The position numbers were made by a program, and so were the translations under genes. This document shows positions 9,430-17,131 of a stretch of DNA of 64,000 nucleotides, in pieces (the first letter of the stretch is position 1; each line of letters begins with the position of its first letter). The stretch is taken from positions 2,085,903 through 2,149,902 of the forward strand of contig NZ_CH672387.1 of assembly GCF_000153465.1 (NCBI RefSeq), written 5' to 3'. Under the pieces are notes generated by a model. That model saw only the letters and a program-made list of their open reading frames with translations, had not been told where the DNA came from and searched no databases. This stretch comes from Aurantimonas manganoxydans SI85-9A1. GTDB lineage: Bacteria > Pseudomonadota > Alphaproteobacteria > Rhizobiales > Rhizobiaceae.

Positions 9430-10094
9430 GCCCGCCCCACCATGCCGGCGTGTCGGTTACCGGAATGCTCAGCGCATTGAACTTGACCACGGGCAGGCGC
9501 GTCATGCTCGGTCCGAGGCGATCGGCGAAGAGGGTCGCCTGCAGGTGCACATTGCTATTGCGGATCTGCGGGTCGTTGGCCGTCTTCCACTTGACCATCT
9601 GCTGCTGGACCAGGCTGGCGATCCGCGTTTCGGATCCGGCGTCCAGCGTCTCCCGCAAGAGATAGAGCGGCAGGAACACCGAATGCGAGCCGGCCGACAT
9701 CGCCGGATCGGCGAGCAGTTCCTAGCCGAAGCCCAGCGCGCCCTCGAGCGGGGTTACCTTCGCCGCCGGGTGACGGTGCCGAGACTGCCGGCCGGCTGGG
9801 CCAGAAGCGCGTCGAGGAGGTGGGTCCGGGTGGCGTCAAGCAGCGTCGCGGCCCCCGCGCCGATGGTGATGTCGGCATTCGCGGTGATCAGCGGGACCAC
9901 CGAGTTGGGGAATTGCGCGATCTCCGAGATGTAGACGAAGACCTCGTTGGTGGTCTTGTGCATCGAACGCGGCGCCAGCTCGAAATTGCGCCAGACCCAG
10001 GCCTTGGTGTTGGCGCTCTGGAAATCGCCGCCCCATGCGCCTTGCGCTCCACAGCAACGATGCAGGTGAGCTTGCAGGCGTCTTTTTTCCGCAC
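9430..10094 (-). pseudogene. Broken gene of unknown function, at least two frameshifts and one stop
   Basis: Protein-like sequence continues across all three minus-strand frames. From about 10094 one frame reads CIVAVERKAHG; a second, from about 10040, carries WGGDFQSANTKAWVWRNFEL, EVFVYISEIAQFPNS and ITIGAGAATLLDATR; a third, from about 9790, carries VTPLEGALGFG, an in-frame TAG at 9721-9723, then VFLPLYLLRETLDAGSE and VQQQMVKWKTANDPQIRN down to about 9450. Together they would form one protein of roughly 210 residues or more. No family was recognised. The boundaries are approximate. It lies directly downstream of tRNA-Ser, a typical place for decaying acquired DNA. Confidence 0.6.
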
Positions 10095-10108
10095 GGGAGA
10101 AAGGCAGG

Positions 10109-10130
10109 GAATGCGGCAGGGAACGCATTC
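10109..10130. repeat. Short hairpin near the pseudogene 5' end
   Basis: GAATGCG and CGCATTC form a 7-bp stem around an 8-nt loop. There is no T tract, and its role is unclear. Confidence 0.3.
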
Positions 10131-10161
10131 AGCAAAACCAGAACAGATATATGATTCAATG

Positions 10162-10173
10162 ATTTATATAAAT
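10162..10173. repeat. AT-only palindrome beside the tRNA 3' end
   Basis: ATTTATATAAAT is a perfect 12-bp palindrome 3 nt from the encoded CCA of tRNA-Ser, in otherwise GC-rich DNA. It may be part of the transcript end or a relic of integration at the tRNA. Confidence 0.35.
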
Positions 10174-10176
10174 ACG

Positions 10177-10266
10177 TGGCGGATGGGGTGGGATTCGAAC
10201 CCACGGTACGGTCTCCCGCACGCCGGTTTTCAAGACCGGTGCCTTCAACCGCTCGGCCACCCATCC
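10177..10266 (-). tRNA. tRNA-Ser (anticodon UGA)
   Basis: Read on the minus strand it has a 7-bp acceptor stem (GGATGGG with CCCATCC), D arm with GCCGAGCGGTTGAAGGC, anticodon stem CCGGT/ACCGG with loop CTTGAAA (TGA at 10232-10230), the long class II variable arm typical of tRNA-Ser, and the T arm GTGGG-TTCGAAT-CCCAC. Discriminator G and an encoded CCA (10179-10177) complete the 3' end. It decodes UCA and, by wobble, other UCN serine codons. Confidence 0.97.
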
Positions 10267-10693
10267 GTGCATTGATTTCACAAGCTTATTCGGCTTCTGC
10301 GATCGGCCGAGGAGGGCCTTTGCTACCGAATTGCTGCTGAACGGCTTCACCCGCAAGGCTTTACCGCCTGCCGGATCGCCAGGTCAACCTGTACAGCCGT
10401 GTCCGACTGCACGCCAGTCGCGCAGACACGCAATCGGCGAGAACGATGCCGTAAGCGATCCATGATTCCCGTAAAACATTCGAGGAATCTCACGAGAGAT
10501 CCGAGCACGACAAGGCCCGCATCGTCGAGAAGCCGAAGCACAATGGACGGACGTAGCGGGGACATTCGGAGGAGATCCGAAACCGATTGCGCTGACGGAG
10601 CAGCATTGTCGCAACCGTTTCATTACGCTACCATCGCGAACGCGCAACGCGGGCGCGCAGCTTCAGTTCTGAAGAATGTAGAAGGACCATCAT
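10267..10693. other. Gene-free interval upstream of tRNA-Ser and the lipoprotein gene
   Basis: This stretch of about 430 bp should contain the tRNA-Ser promoter (minus) and the lipoprotein promoter (plus). Open frames here have low-complexity, arginine- and serine-rich translations with no family resemblance and are judged non-coding. No convincing -35/-10 pair was seen. Confidence 0.5.
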
Positions 10694-11083
10694 ATGCTTT
10701 ACCGTCTCTCAGGTTTCGTCGCTGCGGGCATCATGTTGTTTGGTGCCTCAGCCTGCACCACGCAGGGAGGAAGCGCCGGATCGGCGTCCGGGAGCGCAAC
10801 TGCTGTCGCGCAATCGAATGAGCGGGTTCAGCTCAGTCGTTCGGAGGTTGTTTCGATGTACACTGGCAAGACCCTGCGCGGATCTGGGCACTATCAGACC
10901 TACAAGGCCGATGGGACCTGGACAGGGAACAATGGGAACAGCGGACGCTGGTCGGTCGCCCCTGATGGAACGCTGATCCTGATGGGCGATGTCAATCTGA
11001 AGCTCGCCGTGTTCCGGGAAGGCGACCGCTTCTATCACCGCAACACCCAGACGGGTGAGGGCGGCTACTACCGTATCGGTTGA
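10694..11083 (+). CDS. Small secreted lipoprotein of unknown function (possibly DUF995-like)
   Basis: 129 residues. The N-terminus is a lipoprotein signal (hydrophobic LSGFVAAGIMLFGASAC; lipobox Cys at about residue 21, with the less usual Ala-Ser-Ala before it). A Ser/Gly/Ala-rich linker follows, then a compact domain rich in Trp, Gly and Tyr (MYTGKTLRGSGHY, GTWTGNNGNSGRWSV, GEGGYYRIG). The pattern of short beta strands resembles DUF995-type lipoproteins, but this is tentative. A GAAGGA ribosome-binding site sits 7 nt before the ATG. It stands alone, with a hairpin downstream, and looks like a monocistronic unit. Probably anchored in a membrane facing the periplasm. Confidence 0.75.
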   Translation: MLYRLSGFVAAGIMLFGASACTTQGGSAGSASGSATAVAQSNERVQLSRSEVVSMYTGKTLRGSGHYQTYKADGTWTGNNGNSGRWSVAPDGTLILMGDVNLKLAVFREGDRFYHRNTQTGEGGYYRIG

Positions 11084-11128
11084 TCGATCTTTCCAAGCGG
11101 TAGCCACGCATCTGTGCCACTACATCCA

Positions 11129-11154
11129 CCCGGCCACCTTCATGGGCGGCCGGG
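11129..11154 (+). terminator. Probable terminator of the lipoprotein gene
   Basis: CCCGGCC and GGCCGGG form a 7-bp GC stem around a 12-nt loop, followed by CCTTGTTGCAGTTTG, a weak T-rich tail. It is located 45 nt after the stop codon. Confidence 0.5.
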
Positions 11155-11294
11155 CCTTGTTGCAGTTTGACATTCCGTGGTCAGCAAAGAAAATTTGATA
11201 CTTAACCATTTATAAACTCTGGCGTATCCATTTCAAAAAACCTGTGCATATTCCACGACGCGGAACGACACCGTGGAACGTGCAGGAGTACAGC

Positions 11295-11900
11295 ATGCCG
11301 GTCGAAGTAGACGTCAAAGATACCTCCCCTGAAATGGCGAAATTTCTTTCGGAAGCTCTTTCGGGAGATTACGGTGAACGGAACGAAAAGTTGGCAACCG
11401 GATCCAGCGTATCGCCGGCTCCTGCACAGGGCGCGGTGGATCCGACTGTACGCCTGCCTCGCCGCATCGATGGCGGCTTTGCCGGGCTTGGTCACGATCT
11501 GGACAAGCATGGCAGAGAATGCCGCCATGCAGTGCGCCTGATGGAACAGCTTCGCCCGCCGCTCGAAGCCGCCGAAGCCGAGAGGATTCGCCTCCAGCAG
11601 TCGCTGACGCGGATACTGCCGGAGATCGATGAGAATGGCCGCACCCTTTCCGGCATGATCGAGAACGCGCGCAAGGGCGACGTGAATGGCGATCTGGCTG
11701 CAAAGTTCAGCAAGAGCGCGGCCAAGCTGGACGAACTCGAAAGTCTTGCCGAGGCGCTCAACGCGAACCTGATGGCCGTCCGGTCCGCCTGGGAACAGTA
11801 TGCTCGCGCGGCAATTCAGGCGCAGCGCCTGCGGGATACGTACAAGTCCCATCGAGCCGGTGCGGTATCCGATCGTACATCCGTGGAGGCAAACGGCTGA
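11295..11900 (+). CDS. Hypothetical helical (coiled-coil-like) protein
   Basis: 201 residues, no signal peptide or membrane segment. After a Pro/Ala linker (about residues 35-60) the rest is rich in Ala, Glu, Leu and Arg with heptad-like spacing (LEAAEAERIRLQQSL, LDELESLAEALNANL, ARAAIQAQRLRDTYK), suggesting long helices. No family was recognised. The ATG at 11295 is preceded by GGAG at a good distance; an in-frame start 51 nt upstream lacks one. An AT-rich stretch at 11180-11240 may hold its promoter. Monocistronic and probably accessory. Confidence 0.65.
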   Translation: MPVEVDVKDTSPEMAKFLSEALSGDYGERNEKLATGSSVSPAPAQGAVDPTVRLPRRIDGGFAGLGHDLDKHGRECRHAVRLMEQLRPPLEAAEAERIRLQQSLTRILPEIDENGRTLSGMIENARKGDVNGDLAAKFSKSAAKLDELESLAEALNANLMAVRSAWEQYARAAIQAQRLRDTYKSHRAGAVSDRTSVEANG

Positions 11901-12733
11901 CGCGAGATAAGAACTGCCGCCCGCACGTTGTTTCGCTGCCGGACAAGGCCGCACAGAACCTGCAAGGCGCGGCTTGAGCTCGTGGACGCCGTTGGATGTA
12001 GCGCAACTCGTCGAAGGCTCCACGGAGCCCCGGTGTTTCGGCATCGGGGCTCGCAGATTCATGCGTTCGCCAGTGAGACTGGGCGCCACCGCCACGATCG
12101 ACAGGCCCTGACGTGCCAACCCGGTCGATTTTGGCGGGTGGCCCGGTCTTCTTCCATTCAGCGACGATCGATCCGATTGCGCAGGTGCTGCAACACTTAC
12201 GTCTCAAGGCTTCAGGCTACACGCCCATGTGCACCGTCGCAGATCGGTCCTGAATCGGGATCGGATCGAAGGAAGGGCACAGTGTGGAGCCTCGTTCGGG
12301 TTGAAGAGGGCGATGTAACAATTCGTGAACAGGCCGGGTCGCATGGGGATCGGCAGTTCAACCGTGGCGGCAATGTGGCGCCCGCCTCGGGTTGGCAGGT
12401 TCGCGCGGCTGTGGGCATGCTGGCGGATCGTGCCGTGTTCGCGTGCCAGAGCCTGTTCGGACTCAAAGCCTTATTCGGTGGCGCGGCAGGGGTCCCGCCA
12501 CGTTTGGAAGGCATGGCCGCGCGCAGTCGGCGGGTCGGGAAGAGCCTTTCGGCTGCGCGCTGCCATCGGCCAAGTCAAGTCCTGAAAAGGCCGGCGGATC
12601 CGGTGTGTGGCGGCCGCTGGTTTGCCCGGCGGGTTCAGTCTTTGGTAAGCTCCAGCCTGCATGGGGGCGCAGGTGCCGGAAGTGCCGCTCGCGGATCTTC
12701 CGGATGTGTATTGAGTGATGGAAGGGGCGCAGC
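11901..12733. other. Long gene-free interval before rlpA
   Basis: About 830 bp without a credible gene. Open frames exist on both strands, including one of 276 codons on the plus strand, but their translations are arginine-rich, lack hydrophobic patterning and carry no motif. A hairpin occurs at 12025-12052. The rlpA promoter should be near its right end, but no clear -35/-10 pair was seen. It may hold eroded genes or an unrecognised RNA. Confidence 0.5.
12025..12052 (+). terminator. Possible terminator after the helical protein gene
   Basis: GAGCCCCG and CGGGGCTC form an 8-bp stem with a 12-nt loop, 125 nt downstream of the stop. No T tract follows, so a rho-independent role is uncertain. 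Confidence 0.35.
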
Positions 12734-13864
12734 ATGGGCATTGCCGCTGCGAGACTGAAACGACACGGGCTGATGACCGGCCTGATCGTTTCGTCCGGAA
12801 TGTTTCTGGCCGGCTGCACGGGGGCGCAGTCCCCGGTCGAGGAACTGGCCGACATCAGCACCACCGTGAAATTCGACTCCCGGACCTTCGGCGTTCCGGC
12901 CAGTCCGCGCATCACCACTGCCAAGCGCGTGCCCAAGGGCGGCGGCCGCTCGCAGGTCGGCAAGCCATACAAGGTGCGCGGCAAGTGGTACTATCCCAAG
13001 GACGATCCGGGCTATTCGAAGTCCGGCACGGCGTCGTGGTACGGCCCGAACTTCCACGGCCGCCTGACCGCGAATGGCGAAGTCTACGACATGCACGGCC
13101 TGTCGGCGGCCCACAAGACGTTCCCGCTGCCGTCCTATGCGATGGTCACCAATCTCGAGAATGGCAGCCGCGTCATGGTGCGGGTCAACGACCGCGGACC
13201 CTTCGCCCATGGCCGCGAGATCGACCTTTCGGCCGTGGCGGCGAAGCTGCTCGACTTCCAGCATGCCGGCACCGCCGAGGTGCAGGTCGACTATATCGGC
13301 CGGGCGCCGCTGGAAGGCGACGACACGCAGATGCTGATGGCGAGCTACGTGCCGGCCCAGGGCGCCGATCCGTATGGCGACACCGTCATGGTGGCCTCGG
13401 CCGACGATCGGCCGATCCCGCAGCGCGGCGTTCAGCCGAACGCCATCGCCTATGGCGAGGCCCGCGAACTGCCGGGTGTGCGTCCGGACGCGGCCCGGGC
13501 GGGCGAGGGCAGGGGCGCTGGATCGGGTAAAGGCTTCGATCTGCGCCGGTTGCTGCCGCTGGACGGGATTGCCGCTTTCGCCAGCTCCTATGCACCGGCG
13601 CAGAGCGCTGGCGGTGCAGGTGATGCACTGTCGGCGGCGATCGCCGCGGAGCCGGAGCGGATCGCCGTCGGCACGATCGCTGGCGACCTGGCCGAGCGGG
13701 TGCGCAGCGTCGCATTCGGTCATGGCGAACTGGTCGAGGACGCAGTCCCGGGCAAGAATGGCCGCGTCGCGACGCTGGTCGTCGCCCCCGGTGCCGACAC
13801 CGATGCCGTGCTGCGTCGGCTCTGGCAGGTCGGCGCGGAAGACGCCTTCGTCATTCGCGACTGA
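12734..13864 (+). CDS. rlpA: RlpA-family septal ring lytic transglycosylase / lipoprotein
   Basis: 376 residues. A lipoprotein signal ends in LAGC with Cys28. The RlpA double-psi beta-barrel follows at about residues 97-190: GTASWYGPNFHGR, LTANGEVYDMHGLSAAHKT and VRVNDRGPFAHGREIDLS contain the conserved His and Asp of the catalytic groove. The C-terminal 60 residues (VRSVAFGHGELVED to EDAFVIRD) have a SPOR-like look, as expected for binding denuded peptidoglycan at the septum. RlpA cleaves peptide-free glycan strands. It heads the cell-wall and replication gene run that continues with dac, tmk and holB. Confidence 0.9.
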   Translation: MGIAAARLKRHGLMTGLIVSSGMFLAGCTGAQSPVEELADISTTVKFDSRTFGVPASPRITTAKRVPKGGGRSQVGKPYKVRGKWYYPKDDPGYSKSGTASWYGPNFHGRLTANGEVYDMHGLSAAHKTFPLPSYAMVTNLENGSRVMVRVNDRGPFAHGREIDLSAVAAKLLDFQHAGTAEVQVDYIGRAPLEGDDTQMLMASYVPAQGADPYGDTVMVASADDRPIPQRGVQPNAIAYGEARELPGVRPDAARAGEGRGAGSGKGFDLRRLLPLDGIAAFASSYAPAQSAGGAGDALSAAIAAEPERIAVGTIAGDLAERVRSVAFGHGELVEDAVPGKNGRVATLVVAPGADTDAVLRRLWQVGAEDAFVIRD

Positions 13865-13881
13865 TCGGTTGCGCGACCGGC

Positions 13882-13912
13882 CCGGCAGGCGGTGCCATGC
13901 CGGCCCTGCCGG
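13882..13912 (+). terminator. Hairpin between rlpA and the carboxypeptidase gene
   Basis: CCGGCAGG and CCTGCCGG form a perfect 8-bp stem around a 15-nt loop, 18 nt after the rlpA stop. CTCGTT follows rather than a T run; it may be an attenuator. Confidence 0.35.
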
Positions 13913-14072
13913 CTCGTTAAGGTTCTGCGCGCATCCTGTCCCGCGAAAGCGGAAACAAGTCTGACGGAAAGTGACGGCGCGCATGTTGCAGCAGCGTCCC
14001 GCCGCGGCCTAAAGTTCGCTCATCTTCCAGTGCCCGCGGTCCCCAGCCGCCGCCACGTGCAAGCGGACACCG

Positions 14073-15266
14073 ATGACAGACGCATTTCCGTTCAAGGCCT
14101 TCCTCGTCACCGTCTCTCTCCTGTTGCCGCTGGCAGGGCCGGTCGGTTCGGTCCTGGCCCAGGATGAGGACGTGCCGCGGATCGAGACGACGGCCCGCGA
14201 AGCGTTGCTCGTCGATGGCGAAACCGGCACGGTCCTGTTCGCCAAGAATGCCGACGCGCCGTTCCCCCCGGCCTCTCTCGCCAAGATGATGACGATGGAA
14301 ATCGTCTTTGCCGCGATCAAGGACGGGACGCTCACCCTCGACACGGAATTTCCCGTCAGCGAGCATGCCTGGCGCACCGGCGGCGCACCGTCGCGGACCT
14401 CGACGATGTTCGCCGAGCTGAAGTCGCAGGTGCCGGTCTCGGCGCTGATCCGCGGGGCGATCATCCAGTCGGCCAACGACGCTGCGATCGTCATCGCCGA
14501 GGGCATGGAAGGCTCCGAGGCGGCCTTTGCCGAGCGCATGAACGCCCGGGCCCGCGAGCTCGGCATGATCAATTCGCGCTTCGCCAATCCGACCGGCCTG
14601 CCGGCGGACGACCAGTATGTCACCGCCCGTGACCTGATCACGCTGGCGCGTCATCTCCGGTCCACCTATCCCGAGCTCTACGCGATCTATGCCGAGCCGG
14701 CCTTCGAGTGGAACAAGATCTTCCAGCGCAATCGCAATCCGCTGCTGTCGATGGAGATCGGCGCCGACGGGATCGAGACCGGCTACACCGAGGCCTCGGG
14801 GTTCAGCCTGGTCGGCGCCACCTCGCATGGCGGCCGCGATACGCTTCTGGCGGTGAGCGGGCTCGAAACCGCCGGCGACCGCGCCAGCGAAGCCCGCAAG
14901 CTGCTCCTGTGGGCGCGGGAATCGTTCGAATCGGAGACGCTGTTTCCGGCCGGCCAGATCGTCGGGTCGGCGAATGTCTTTGGCGGCGAATCCGGGAGTG
15001 TGGCGCTGGCCGCGACGGAGGCCGTCGAGGCGCTGGTCCCCGCCGACGCACCGGAGCTCGTCAGCCTGCAGATCCGCTATCTGGAACCGCTGATCGCGCC
15101 AATCGCCGAAGGCCAGACCGTTGCCTCGCTGGATATTCTGGTAGAAGGAGAGCCGGTGCTTTCGCGCGACCTCCACGCTGCCAGCGCGGTGGCCGCCGGA
15201 AGCTTCACCGACCGCGCGCTCGGCGCGGTCAGGGAGCTCGCCGTCGGCTGGCTCCGGACGCTCTGA
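14073..15266 (+). CDS. dac: D-alanyl-D-alanine carboxypeptidase (S11 family), atypical KTG motif
   Basis: 397-residue penicillin-binding carboxypeptidase that trims the terminal D-Ala from peptidoglycan stem peptides. A signal peptide covers about residues 1-29. The serine tetrad is Ser68-Leu-Ala-Lys71, the second motif is Ser133-Ala-Asn135, and the C-terminal beta-sandwich of PBP5/6-type enzymes follows the catalytic domain. The third motif, normally Lys-Thr-Gly, reads Glu235-Thr-Gly (codon GAG at 14775-14777) inside GADGIETGYTEASG. Loss of that lysine would be expected to impair or alter activity. The gene lies between rlpA and tmk, the usual rhizobial position. Confidence 0.9.
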   Translation: MTDAFPFKAFLVTVSLLLPLAGPVGSVLAQDEDVPRIETTAREALLVDGETGTVLFAKNADAPFPPASLAKMMTMEIVFAAIKDGTLTLDTEFPVSEHAWRTGGAPSRTSTMFAELKSQVPVSALIRGAIIQSANDAAIVIAEGMEGSEAAFAERMNARARELGMINSRFANPTGLPADDQYVTARDLITLARHLRSTYPELYAIYAEPAFEWNKIFQRNRNPLLSMEIGADGIETGYTEASGFSLVGATSHGGRDTLLAVSGLETAGDRASEARKLLLWARESFESETLFPAGQIVGSANVFGGESGSVALAATEAVEALVPADAPELVSLQIRYLEPLIAPIAEGQTVASLDILVEGEPVLSRDLHAASAVAAGSFTDRALGAVRELAVGWLRTL

Positions 15267-15285
15267 TCATCCACGCGGACGCGAA

Positions 15286-15969
15286 TTGACCCGATTTTTC
15301 ATGACATTCGAGGGCGGCGAGGGGAGCGGCAAGACGACCCAGATCGCGCGCCTTGCCGGCCATCTGCGCAGCGAGGGCCACGACGTCGTCACCACCCGCG
15401 AGCCGGGTGGCTCGCCCGGCGCGGACGCGCTGCGGCACGTCATCCTGTCGGGCGCCGCCGAGGGGCTGGGCGTCGAGGTCGAGGCGATGCTCTTCGCCGC
15501 TGCCCGCGCCGACCATGTCGACACGCTGATCCGGCCGGCACTGGATGCCGGCAAGATCGTCCTGTGCGACCGGTTCCACGATTCCACCCGGGTCTATCAA
15601 TTCCTCGATTCCGAGCTCGACCAGGATTATCGCGACGCGATGGAGCGGGCGGCGCTCGGCGATCTCCTGCCGAACCTGACCATCATCCTCGACGTGCCGG
15701 CGAGCGTCGGCGTCGAGCGGGCGCGGCAGCGCCGGGCCGACCATTCGCCCGACCGTTTCGAGAAGGAGGACGAAGCGCTGCACGAACGCCGTCGCCAGGC
15801 CTTCCGCAAGCTCGCCGAGGACGAACCGGAGCGCTGCGTGATCGTCGACGGCACGCAGGCCGAAGACAAGGTCGCAGCAGAGATCCGGGACCTCATCGAC
15901 GACCGCCTCGGGGCGGCCCGGTTCGAGGCGATCGGCCAGTCGCTGGGGGCAGGGCAGGCCATCCGATGA
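15286..15969 (+). CDS. tmk: Thymidylate kinase
   Basis: 227-residue dTMP kinase, making dTDP for DNA synthesis. The P-loop GGEGSGKTTQ, the DR(Y/F)-type motif in LCDRFHDST and the LID-region arginines in RARQRRADHSPDRFEKE are visible. A TTG at 15286 gives the N-terminus MTRFFMTFEGGEG, which fits the family; the next ATG (15301) would remove part of the first strand. Its stop overlaps the holB start (ATGA). Confidence 0.95.
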   Translation: MTRFFMTFEGGEGSGKTTQIARLAGHLRSEGHDVVTTREPGGSPGADALRHVILSGAAEGLGVEVEAMLFAAARADHVDTLIRPALDAGKIVLCDRFHDSTRVYQFLDSELDQDYRDAMERAALGDLLPNLTIILDVPASVGVERARQRRADHSPDRFEKEDEALHERRRQAFRKLAEDEPERCVIVDGTQAEDKVAAEIRDLIDDRLGAARFEAIGQSLGAGQAIR

Positions 15970-17024
15970 GCGACGCGGCGCTGGACATCCCGGCGAGCCA
16001 CGACGATCTCGACGGCGTGCCGCCGCCCGCGGCAACGCCCACGCTTTTCGGGCACCGCCGTGAATTCGCCGAACTGGCGTCGGCCGAAGCGGCCGGGCGG
16101 CTGCACCATGCCTGGCTGTTTCAGGGCCCGCGCGGGGTCGGCAAGGCGACGACCGCCTTCGCCTTCGCCCGGCACCTGCTTTCACCCGCGTACGCCAAAG
16201 GCACCGAGCCGCCGGTGTTCGATCCGGCCGACCCGGCCATGCGCCAGATCGCGCTCGGCACCTATCCCGGTCTCGTCCATGTGACCCGGCCGCCGGTCGA
16301 GAAGGGCACGGGCTTTCGCACCCAGATCACTGTCGAGGGCGTGCGCAAGCTCAACCGCTTCTTCCAGGCCACCGGCTCGCGCACGAGCTGGCGGATCGCG
16401 ATCATCGATCCGGCCGACGACATGAACCGCAGCGCCGCCAACGCGCTTCTGAAAATCCTCGAGGAGCCGCCGGCGCGCTCGGTCTTCCTGATCATGAACC
16501 ATACGCCGGGCCGGCTGTTGCCGACCATCCGGTCGCGCTGCCGCACGCTGCGCTTCGAGCCGCTGGGCGACCATGATCTGGCCGCAGCGACCGCCGCGGC
16601 GCTGCCCAGCGCCGGCAAGGATGAGATTGCCGCCGCCCTGCCGCTCAGCGAAGGCAGCGCACGGCAGGCGATCTCCCTGATCGCCTACGGCGGGATCGAG
16701 ATCCGGCAGTCGCTCCAGACGCTCATTGCAGCAGACCGGCCCGATTGGAACAGCATCCATTCCATGGCCGACGCCCTGACCCAGAAGGGGCGCGAGCAGG
16801 CGTACGAGTTTCTGATCACCGCGCTTCTGTCGGCAACAGCCGAGGCGAGCGAGGCCTGCCTTTCGCGCGGCGACAGCGCCGGGGCCGCGTCGCTCGCGGC
16901 GCTCTGGCAGGACGAGACCTCAAGGCTGCGCGAGGCTGCGGCCTACAATCTCGACCGCAAGCAGGCGCTGCTGACGCTTTTCGACCGGTTCTACCGCTGC
17001 CGCGGGGCGGCAAGCGCCGCCTGA
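15966..17024 (+). CDS. holB: DNA polymerase III subunit delta'
   Basis: 352-residue clamp-loader subunit of the AAA+ type. The N-terminal region has [21 protein letters not shown] (modified Walker A, as in delta' proteins), the middle has [22 protein letters not shown], and the arginine-finger-like segment is [14 protein letters not shown]. The start overlaps tmk by 4 nt, the usual bacterial tmk-holB coupling. Longer open frame upstream overlaps tmk and is not coding. Confidence 0.95.
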   Translation: MSDAALDIPASHDDLDGVPPPAATPTLFGHRREFAELASAEAAGRLHHAWLFQGPRGVGKATTAFAFARHLLSPAYAKGTEPPVFDPADPAMRQIALGTYPGLVHVTRPPVEKGTGFRTQITVEGVRKLNRFFQATGSRTSWRIAIIDPADDMNRSAANALLKILEEPPARSVFLIMNHTPGRLLPTIRSRCRTLRFEPLGDHDLAAATAAALPSAGKDEIAAALPLSEGSARQAISLIAYGGIEIRQSLQTLIAADRPDWNSIHSMADALTQKGREQAYEFLITALLSATAEASEACLSRGDSAGAASLAALWQDETSRLREAAAYNLDRKQALLTLFDRFYRCRGAASAA

Positions 17025-17131
17025 GCGGTCTTGCGGCAGGTTTCGGACGCCGATCGATTGAGCCGCCTGCGCCAATGCACTATGTCGCAGGGATCACGTC
17101 GCCTATCGTACCGGAGTTTGACGACAGCCCC

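Noticed and set aside
10399-10821. Open frame overlapping the lipoprotein gene
   Set aside because: Different frame from the convincing lipoprotein with its lipobox and ribosome-binding site.
11928-12758. 276-codon plus-strand open frame before rlpA
   Set aside because: Arginine- and serine-rich translation with no hydrophobic pattern, no ribosome-binding site and no motif.
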